From Rhodospirillales bacterium RIFCSPLOWO2_02_FULL_58_16 (GTDB lineage Bacteria; Pseudomonadota; Alphaproteobacteria; Rhodospirillales; 2-02-FULL-58-16): DNA of 39,663 nt. Shown here in pieces: positions 33,832 through 39,663 of the stretch. How positions within the stretch are numbered: the first letter of the stretch is position 1; every line of letters begins with the position of its first letter. Made by a program: the position numbers and the translations under genes. Below the pieces are notes generated by a model that worked only from the letters and a program-made list of their open reading frames with translations, searched no databases and was not told the origin of the DNA. Location of the stretch: the NCBI GenBank assembly GCA_001830425.1, contig MIAA01000049.1, positions 1 through 39,663 on the forward strand, read 5' to 3'.

Positions 33832-35514
33832 TCAGACGGGAGCAGTGGGCAGGACATTCAAGTAGCGGAAGTGGTCGCACAGTAGTTTTTGCCGCGCGAC
33901 GATAAAATCCTCGAATCTGCTCAGTTCCCAGAGCGACTTGTCTCTAGGGATAAGGTGCTTTCCCAGATAGGCGTCATCCTTCTCGGCGAACCACTTTGCG
34001 GGCGGCGTGTCGGTCTTGCCACCAGCACCATTTTCCTCCCGGCTCAGTAACATACAATTTGCAAGTTGATCACGTTCTGCCGCGTGGTATTTCATCACCA
34101 TACGGCCTGTTTCCGGGTTCTTTACCTTCTCAACGCATAGCAAACTTTGCGGGAAGATGTGATCAACTTGAGGCAGGTTATTTTCGTAGGCTGGTGTGTG
34201 GGTAACGTTGCGATACCAGAAATTGAACAAAAGGTGGATGGTGTTGGAGCCGTAACCCATCTGCAAAAAACGACCTTCAGTCAATTCCAGGCTGCGTCCC
34301 TGTTCACGAATTAAGCCGAAAATCTGCGTGGTGTTAAAAACATTCTTCTCAGAGAACTGCTTGCTTAACGCATCAATCAAACCATCAGGTTGGCCGCTGA
34401 AGGCGCCTGCTAACAGGCAGCGAAGCAAGTAAGCGTCAACATCGGTGGCTTTCTTCCATGCCTTTGGATAGTGGTAACAAACGTAAATGAGGGGAATAAG
34501 TACTAAGTAGGAAGGTAATGCCTTGTCGCACTGAATGAAGGTCTTGCCGCGTACCCAATCCAGCACATTCTTGATCGCTTTACTGATCTTTTCCCACTGC
34601 TCCTCGATCTGCTCGCGGACACCCTCCTTGCGAAATTTATGCACTTCGTAGCGAGCGCCCTCGCCAAGCAGAACCAAGCAGGTTTTCAGAACAAAATCAC
34701 GGTCGAAAGCAAAACCATGAACATTAAGTGCTCCGAGCAAGTCATCCATTTTTTCGTCGGCGAATTCCCAACTCACGCTCAAGAGTGAAAACAGTAGGTC
34801 AGATTTGCCAAGCCGGGTGCCGCCTGAATTGGCGCGGATGAATACTTCTACCACGTCGTCTTCAGTGTAGAGGTGTGGGCTGTCGATGCTATCCAGCTCT
34901 TGGTAGGTGATCATGTCATCGCTCGTGAATGTGCGTCTCACCAACTCAATGTGATCCCTGATTTTGTTCTGTTCATCTATGATCAACTGCCTGTTAGCAT
35001 ATGACGCCAAATAGCCTTCAATATTCCGGCTTACGTCGGTCGAAAAAACGAGATCCTTGAATTTAACCCAAGGGAAGACCACATCATCCGAAGACCAAAA
35101 TTTGAATTTATATTTGATATCATCCGGTGCCGCGACCTCGCCGCTCAGAACATCGAAATATAGTTCGCGCCCCTCGAAGCTGCCGCGCAAGCCGATAAAG
35201 AGACTCTGCAAGCGCTGCTGGCCGTCCAGCACTAGGCTTTTTTTCTTATCGCTTTCTTCGGCGTAGAAATCGCTCAGTCGCAGCGCTTCCTTCCAATTGT
35301 CGATGAAGCGACGACGCCTGATATTACTAAGGGTCTTCCATACTAGAAGCGTGCTGATTGGGTATTCGCGCAAAATGGAGTCGAACAGGCGGCAAATTTG
35401 ATCCTCACTCCATACAAACGGGCGCTGGATGTTTGGTAACCAGAACCCTCCATCTTCATCGACGTTATTGAGAAATCCAACGATCTTCCTGATGGTTTGC
35501 GTTCGATTCTTCAT
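33832..35514 (-). CDS. DUF262/DUF1524 protein (GmrSD-like nuclease, likely defence)
   Basis: The 560-residue protein has the DUF262 blocks PNIQRPFVWSEDQI and LVLDGQQRLQSLFIGL at the N-terminus, a ParB/sulfiredoxin-like nucleotide site. The C-terminus has a DUF1524 HNH-like motif (QVDHIFPQSLL) followed by RDQLANCMLLSREEN. GmrSD and SspE proteins with this layout cut modified or invading DNA. No partner gene (dnd/ssp or brx) is visible in the window. It lies next to an IS end and a toxin-antitoxin pair. It is on the minus strand, with its 3-prime end 77 bases from the protease start. Confidence 0.88.
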   Translation of the reverse strand: MKNRTQTIRKIVGFLNNVDEDGGFWLPNIQRPFVWSEDQICRLFDSILREYPISTLLVWKTLSNIRRRRFIDNWKEALRLSDFYAEESDKKKSLVLDGQQRLQSLFIGLRGSFEGRELYFDVLSGEVAAPDDIKYKFKFWSSDDVVFPWVKFKDLVFSTDVSRNIEGYLASYANRQLIIDEQNKIRDHIELVRRTFTSDDMITYQELDSIDSPHLYTEDDVVEVFIRANSGGTRLGKSDLLFSLLSVSWEFADEKMDDLLGALNVHGFAFDRDFVLKTCLVLLGEGARYEVHKFRKEGVREQIEEQWEKISKAIKNVLDWVRGKTFIQCDKALPSYLVLIPLIYVCYHYPKAWKKATDVDAYLLRCLLAGAFSGQPDGLIDALSKQFSEKNVFNTTQIFGLIREQGRSLELTEGRFLQMGYGSNTIHLLFNFWYRNVTHTPAYENNLPQVDHIFPQSLLCVEKVKNPETGRMVMKYHAAERDQLANCMLLSREENGAGGKTDTPPAKWFAEKDDAYLGKHLIPRDKSLWELSRFEDFIVARQKLLCDHFRYLNVLPTAPV

Positions 35515-35539
35515 TGAAGATTTCCCCTGCCAAGTATTG

Positions 35540-35600
35540 GGCCTGTTGCAAAAGTAGCTTTTTGACGACTGCTGCGCAATGCACCTGTTGATCAGGTCCG
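35540..35600 (-). mobile_element. insertion sequence end remnant
   Basis: GGGCCTGTTGCAAAAGTAGC resembles the end at 3827-3848. On the minus strand the adjoining codons read HCAAVVKKLLLQQA, parallel to NCATSFRMLFLQQV at the other site, so both appear to be the 3-prime ends of related transposase genes. No transposase body remains. Confidence 0.4.
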
Positions 35601-35636
35601 CTTCTGCATCGCAGCCGCTCGGTTTTCATTGACGAC

Positions 35637-35654
35637 GTAAGGAATATTCCTTAC
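35637..35654. promoter_or_regulatory. 18-bp perfect palindrome upstream of prlF
   Basis: GTAAGGAATATTCCTTAC is a perfect palindrome 30 bases before the antitoxin ATG. AbrB-fold antitoxins usually repress their own promoters, so this is the probable operator. Confidence 0.6.
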
Positions 35655-35684
35655 AATTGTGTCGTTCTATTGAGAGGGCTGATA

Positions 35685-36005
35685 ATGGCTGCTATCCATG
35701 GCGTCGCGACCATCACTTCGAAAGGTCAACTTACGTTGCCAAAACCGATCCGGCAGGCATTGGGAGTCGATGTGGGCGGCAAGGTTACTTTCGAACTACG
35801 CGGCGCCGAGGTCATCGTCACCCGCGCAGAGGAGGGGACGCACGAAGATCCGGCGATCACCGGATTTCTGGCCTTGCTGGAAAAGGATATTAAGAACTGC
35901 AAGCGGGTGTCGACCATGCCTAACGATCTCGCCCGCGCCATGATCGAGGCTCTTAGGCATCCCGTCGATCTTTATGAGGAGATTGACGGCGACGTGACCT
36001 TATGA
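35685..36005 (+). CDS. prlF: PrlF-type antitoxin (AbrB fold)
   Basis: The 106-residue protein has the SpoVT/AbrB DNA-binding block VATITSKGQLTLPKPIRQAL then VGGKVTFELRGAEVIV. The C-terminal half (EDPAITGFLALLEKDI) matches the PrlF region that binds YhaV. The ATG at 35685 has GAGAGGG upstream. The stop overlaps the yhaV start (ATGA). Confidence 0.88.
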   Translation: MAAIHGVATITSKGQLTLPKPIRQALGVDVGGKVTFELRGAEVIVTRAEEGTHEDPAITGFLALLEKDIKNCKRVSTMPNDLARAMIEALRHPVDLYEEIDGDVTL

Positions 36006-36466
36006 CGCGGCGCAAGGGCTGGACTTTGCTCTTTCACCAATGCTTGATCGAGCAGATTTCAAGGCTTGCGGCGGCCGCTGATCGAGCGCAAAAATCGGCC
36101 CCGGAAGGCTTCGAGGCAAACGCCAACGTCAAATTGTTTCGCGCCCTCAGCCGCTTGATGCTGGAGACGGTTCCCAGTGACCCGGCACGCGACGAATACC
36201 GACAGGGCAATACGCTGGGCGTATCTTTTCGCCATTGGCGCCGCGCCAAGATTGGTCGCCGCTTTCGTCTCTTTTTTCGCTACGATTCCAAAGTTAAAGT
36301 CATCGTCTATGCGTGGGTCAATGACAAACAAACCTTGCGATCTGCGGGGAGCAAGAATGACGTATATGCCGTCTTTGAACGCATGCTCGTCCGAGGACAT
36401 CCTCCGGATTCATGGGATGCCCTTATTGCTCAATCAGTCCCAAGCATAGATTTACCACCGGGTTGA
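36002..36466 (+). CDS. yhaV: YhaV family toxin
   Basis: YhaV is a RelE-like ribonuclease toxin. The 154-residue protein has the family blocks GWTLLFHQCLIEQI, KLFRALSRLMLETVPSDP, YRQGNTLGVSFRHWRRAKIG, RFRLFFRYDSKVKVIVYAWVND and the C-terminal HPPDSWDAL. It overlaps its antitoxin by four bases. The module lies just upstream of serC on the same strand. Confidence 0.9.
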   Translation: MTRRKGWTLLFHQCLIEQISRLAAAADRAQKSAPEGFEANANVKLFRALSRLMLETVPSDPARDEYRQGNTLGVSFRHWRRAKIGRRFRLFFRYDSKVKVIVYAWVNDKQTLRSAGSKNDVYAVFERMLVRGHPPDSWDALIAQSVPSIDLPPG

Positions 36467-36526
36467 TTATGACGGTAGGCGTCCGCGCCGCCATTATGGA
36501 AGCGACATTACCCTAGTTTTTCCCGG

Positions 36527-36555
36527 TTGACGATGCGCGTCGAGGATCATATAAG
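36527..36555 (+). promoter_or_regulatory. sigma70-type promoter for serC-serA
   Basis: TTGACG (36527-36532), a 17-base spacer and TATAAG (36550-36555) make a near-consensus promoter 60 bases before serC. Transcription would start at about 36562. Confidence 0.6.
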
Positions 36556-36560
36556 GGCGG

Positions 36561-36614
36561 TGGGCCACGACTCCCCAACGGGTCGCCGCTCTTCTGGAAG
36601 GAAGGGAGTAAAAA
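36561..36614 (+). ncRNA. structured serC leader, possible serC motif
   Basis: A hairpin with arms CGAC (36568-36571) and GTCG (36582-36585) can stack on an outer helix AAGGGCGG/CCGCTCTT (36553-36560 with 36586-36593). Alphaproteobacteria carry a conserved serC leader RNA motif in this position. The outer helix would require a start upstream of the one predicted from the promoter, so the assignment is tentative. A GGAAGGAAGGGAG ribosome-binding region follows. Confidence 0.4.
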
Positions 36615-36615
36615 A

Positions 36616-37788
36616 ATGAATTCCAGCCTAAAACCGGACATCCGTCCGTCTAATCCGAATTTCTCATCAGGTCCATGCGCCAAACGTCCCGGTTGGACGG
36701 TTGACGCCCTCAGCGGCGCCTTGGTCGGGCGTTCTCACCGCTCCAAGCCCGGCAAGGCCAGGATCACCGAAGTCATCGACCGCACCCGCGCCATACTCGG
36801 TCTTCCCAAGGAATACCGCATCGGCATCGTGCCGGCATCCGATACCGGCGCCGTCGAGATGGCGTTGTGGTCGACTCTCGGCGCAAGGGGCGTTGACATC
36901 CTGGCGTGGGAAAGTTTCGGCGCCGGGTGGGTCTATGACGTGGTCAAGCAGCTTAAGCTGAAATCCGTCGTCGTTCACGAGGCTCCCTACGGCAAAATTC
37001 CCGATCTGTCGAAGGTCAACTTCGACAACGACGTGGTGTTCACCTGGAACGGAACCACCTCCGGGGCGCGGGTTCCCGACGGCGAATGGATCAAGGCAGA
37101 CCGTTCGGGCCTCACCATCTGCGACGCCACTTCGGCGGTGTTCGCCTATGATTTGCCGTGGGACAAGCTGGATATCACCACCTATTCCTGGCAGAAGGTG
37201 ATGGGCGGCGAGGCCCAGCACGGCATTTTGATCCTTAGTCCCCGCGCCGTCGCCCGTCTGGAAAGCTACAGTCCGCCGTGGCCGATGCCCAAGATTTTTC
37301 TCATGACCAAGGGCGGCAAGCTGATCGAGGGCATATTCAAGGGCGAGACCATCAACACCCCCTCAATGATCGCCGTCGAGGACGCCCTGGACGGCCTCAA
37401 GTGGGCCGAAAGCCTGCACGGCCTCAGCGGCCTCATGGCTCGCGGCAGAGCCAATATGGCGGCCATAGCCAAGTGGGTGAAAAACAGCGATTGGGTGGAA
37501 TTTCTGGCGGAAGACGAATCGGTGCGCTCCTCCACCTCGGTGTGCTTCAAGGTCGTTGACCCCTGGTTTCTGGAGCAGAACGCGGAGACCCAGGCGGCGG
37601 TTTCCCAGCGCATCGCCGCCCTGGTGGACAAGGAAGGAGCGGCCTATGACATCGGCGCTTACCGCGACGCCCCTCCCGGTCTGAGGATATGGGCCGGAGC
37701 CACCGTCGAAACCGGCGATCTGCAAGCCTTGTTCCCTTGGCTGGACTGGGCCTATCAAACCGCCAAAAACGAAGCGAAGGGAAGCTGA
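36616..37788 (+). CDS. serC: phosphoserine aminotransferase
   Basis: SerC converts 3-phosphohydroxypyruvate to phosphoserine with PLP. The 390-residue protein is of the alphaproteobacterial type: [15 protein letters not shown] at the start, [14 protein letters not shown], the [17 protein letters not shown] block, the PLP lysine in [14 protein letters not shown] and [10 protein letters not shown]. It is followed one base after its stop by serA. Confidence 0.96.
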   Translation: MNSSLKPDIRPSNPNFSSGPCAKRPGWTVDALSGALVGRSHRSKPGKARITEVIDRTRAILGLPKEYRIGIVPASDTGAVEMALWSTLGARGVDILAWESFGAGWVYDVVKQLKLKSVVVHEAPYGKIPDLSKVNFDNDVVFTWNGTTSGARVPDGEWIKADRSGLTICDATSAVFAYDLPWDKLDITTYSWQKVMGGEAQHGILILSPRAVARLESYSPPWPMPKIFLMTKGGKLIEGIFKGETINTPSMIAVEDALDGLKWAESLHGLSGLMARGRANMAAIAKWVKNSDWVEFLAEDESVRSSTSVCFKVVDPWFLEQNAETQAAVSQRIAALVDKEGAAYDIGAYRDAPPGLRIWAGATVETGDLQALFPWLDWAYQTAKNEAKGS

Positions 37789-37789
37789 C

Positions 37790-39367
37790 ATGCCTAAAGT
37801 CCTGATATCCGACAGTATGAGTCCCCTCGCCACCGAGGTTTTCATCGAGCGGGGCATCGAAGTAGACGTCAAGCCGGGGATGAGTCCGGCTGAGTTGAAA
37901 GCCTGCATCGGCGCCTACGACGCCCTGGCCGTGCGCTCGGATACCAAAGTCACCGCCGAGATCATCGCCGCCGCCGATAATCTGAAAGTCATCGGCCGCG
38001 CCGGCATCGGCGTTGATAACGTCGATATTCCCGCCGCCACCGGCAAGGGCATCGTGGTGATGAACACGCCGTTCGGCAACTCCATCACCACCGCCGAGCA
38101 CGCCATCGCCCTGATGCTGGCGCTGACCCGCCAGATTCCCCAGGCCAACGCCTCCACCCACGCCGGGAAATGGGAAAAGTCCAGGTTTATGGGGACGGAG
38201 TTGATGGGCAAGACCCTGGGCGTCATCGGCTGCGGCAACATCGGCTCCATCGTCGCCGATCGCGGCCTGGGCCTGAAGATGAAGGTGATCGCCTATGATC
38301 CTTACCTGTCCCAGGAACGGGCCGAGGACGTAGGCGTGGAGAAGGTGGAACTGAACGATCTGATCGCCCGCTCCGACTTTATCTCCCTGCACACGCCGCT
38401 GACCGACTCGACGCGGGGCATTATTAACGCCGACGCCTTGTCGAGAATGAAAAAGGGCGTGCGCATCATCAACTGCGCCCGGGGCGGACTGATCATCGAA
38501 GAAGACCTGAAAAAGGCGCTGGAAAGCGGCCATGTGGCGGCGGCGGCGCTGGATGTGTTCTCCAAGGAACCGGCCAAGGAAAACGCGCTGTTCGGCATGG
38601 AGCAGGTGGTGGCGACGCCCCATCTGGGCGCTTCGACCACCGAGGCCCAGGAAAAGGTAGCAGTTCAAGTCGCCGAGCAGATGGCCGACTATCTGTTGAA
38701 CGGCGCGGTGATCAACGCGCTGAACATGCCGTCTCTCAGCGCCGAGGACGCTCCCCGGCTCAAACCCTACATGAAGCTTGCCGAGCAGTTGGGAAGTTTC
38801 ATCGGTCAGGTCACCGAGTCCGGCATCACCGGCGTCACCATCGAGTACGAAGGCCACGTCGCCGAGCTTAACGTCAAGCCGCTGACGGCGGTGATCCTGC
38901 AAGGGCTGCTGTCGCCGCTGCTGGAAAGCGTCAACATGGTCAGCGCCCCGGTCATCGCCAGGGAGCGCGACATCTCGATCACCGAGACCGTTCACGAGCG
39001 GGCCACCGCCTACCAGTCATTGATCAAGCTTACGGTGGCTACCGATACACAGGAACGCAGCATCGCCGGCACCCTGTTCGCCGGAGACCGTCCGCGCATC
39101 GTCGAGATCAACGACATCTCCATTGACGCCGAACTGGGGCCGCGAATGCTCTACTTCACCAACGAGGACAAGCCGGGCCTGATCGGCGCCCTGGGGACGA
39201 CTCTGGGCAACGCCGGCGTCAATATCGCCACCTTCAATCTGGGACGGAGCGGTGAGGGCGGCGACGCCATCGCCCTTATCGAAGTCGATCAGGAAGCCGA
39301 TGAGAAGCTGATGAAAAAAATGCGCGCCCTGCCTCACGTCAAACAGGCCAAGGCGTTGTCGTTCTAG
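37790..39367 (+). CDS. serA: D-3-phosphoglycerate dehydrogenase
   Basis: SerA starts serine synthesis by oxidising 3-phosphoglycerate. The 525-residue protein has the NAD motif GVIGCGNIGSIVADRG, the signature INCARGGLIIEEDL and the catalytic HLGASTTEAQEKVA. An intervening domain and a C-terminal ACT domain follow (FTNEDKPGLIGALGTTLGNA). The ATG comes 1 base after the serC stop. Confidence 0.97.
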   Translation: MPKVLISDSMSPLATEVFIERGIEVDVKPGMSPAELKACIGAYDALAVRSDTKVTAEIIAAADNLKVIGRAGIGVDNVDIPAATGKGIVVMNTPFGNSITTAEHAIALMLALTRQIPQANASTHAGKWEKSRFMGTELMGKTLGVIGCGNIGSIVADRGLGLKMKVIAYDPYLSQERAEDVGVEKVELNDLIARSDFISLHTPLTDSTRGIINADALSRMKKGVRIINCARGGLIIEEDLKKALESGHVAAAALDVFSKEPAKENALFGMEQVVATPHLGASTTEAQEKVAVQVAEQMADYLLNGAVINALNMPSLSAEDAPRLKPYMKLAEQLGSFIGQVTESGITGVTIEYEGHVAELNVKPLTAVILQGLLSPLLESVNMVSAPVIARERDISITETVHERATAYQSLIKLTVATDTQERSIAGTLFAGDRPRIVEINDISIDAELGPRMLYFTNEDKPGLIGALGTTLGNAGVNIATFNLGRSGEGGDAIALIEVDQEADEKLMKKMRALPHVKQAKALSF

Positions 39368-39464
39368 GCCGCCGGGGGTGCGGCCACGGGGGGCGCGGTT
39401 CCTTGCTTGCCGCTTTCGTCGTGGCCGGGCTTGAAGAATGGAACGCTACGGGAGATCAAGAGAC

Positions 39465-39587
39465 ATGGGTAAGCAATATCGCAGCGACGCCATGGCGGCA
39501 ATTTACGAGACCGCCCATGGTCTGCACGAGGCGGGCGTCATGGACAAAAGGACCATGAAGACCTTCGACGAGATAGTCCCCTGTTAA
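39465..39587 (+). pseudogene. truncated N-terminus of a HTH antitoxin-type regulator
   Basis: The 40 codons read MGKQYRSDAMAAIYETAHGL, then HEAGVMDKRTMKTFDEI, then stop. This resembles the first 40 residues of small XRE-family regulators (NadS/HigA-like), which normally continue with a helix-turn-helix. The DNA-binding part is absent. The start has GGGAG about 10 bases upstream. It lies 97 bases after serA. Confidence 0.5.
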
Positions 39588-39594
39588 AAACTCC

Positions 39595-39625
39595 GAACGC
39601 CCTTGATTTGCCGGGCGGTTTTAGC
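39595..39625 (+). terminator. possible intrinsic terminator
   Basis: AACGCCC, a loop of about ten bases, and GGGCGGTT (with one bulged G) are followed by TTTTAG. It could end the serC-serA transcript and the fragment behind it. Confidence 0.35.
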
Positions 39626-39663
39626 GATTTGACGTAGTCGGATTTGCAAGAAATCGTATTTTT

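Noticed and set aside
37547-38995. A 482-codon open frame antisense to serA
   Set aside because: Its length comes from the GC codon pattern of serA; the protein is His/Gly/Asp-rich and unlike any family, and serA is certain.

Overview
The window looks like a chromosomal segment of an alphaproteobacterium, most likely Rhodospirillales-like, although the genus cannot be read from sequence alone. The evidence is moderate-to-high GC content, the gene order ffh-rpsP-rimM-trmD-rplS-leuC-leuD-leuB-asd, a pyruvate dehydrogenase operon with a lipoyl domain on E1-beta followed by lpd, lipA and a RatA/COQ10 gene, and an alphaproteobacterial-type serC-serA pair. The backbone is housekeeping, but it is interrupted at almost every junction by small accessory modules.

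Layout. 1-740: a GxxExxY nuclease-like gene between two short elements that appear to be internally deleted copies of it. 748-3162: a dihydrolipoamide dehydrogenase convergent with asd. 3206-4456: an accessory patch (unknown gene, IS end remnant, DUF1640 protein) between asd and leuB. 4511-11802, minus strand: leuB, leuD, a VapD/DUF5397 module, leuC, rplS, trmD, rimM, rpsP and ffh; rimM seems to lack a standard start codon. 12064-14235: a membrane PAS/HD-GYP protein whose HD pair is lost. 14228-24254, minus strand: the PDH operon, read pdhA-pdhB-pdhC, then an integron cassette cluster without integrase, then lpd, arsM, lipA, ratA and a PaaK/CapK-like ligase.

Two features of the PDH region stand out. 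The E2 protein has lost nearly all of its lipoyl domain, so the only lipoyl domain encoded here is on E1-beta. The cassette cluster (attC sites, a BrnT/antitoxin pair, an orphan antitoxin-like gene and an unknown nuclease-like gene) separates pdhC from lpd and leaves a duplicated 5-prime fragment of lpd behind.

24534-25737: DUF2283, an MNT-HEPN pair with a frameshifted HEPN gene and a methyltransferase stub, ending at the 3-prime end of tRNA-Phe. 25799-33754, minus strand: an S8 protease, a FecR/RTX surface protein, a glycerophosphodiester phosphodiesterase, a glycosyltransferase and an asparagine synthetase. A DUF3800 segment bounded by 39-bp direct repeats sits between the protease and the RTX gene. 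33832-36466: a DUF262/DUF1524 protein, an IS end remnant and a PrlF-YhaV toxin-antitoxin pair. 36527-39367: promoter, leader, serC and serA. The window ends with a truncated regulator gene.

All functions are assigned by recognising motifs and family patterns by eye; no search was run.
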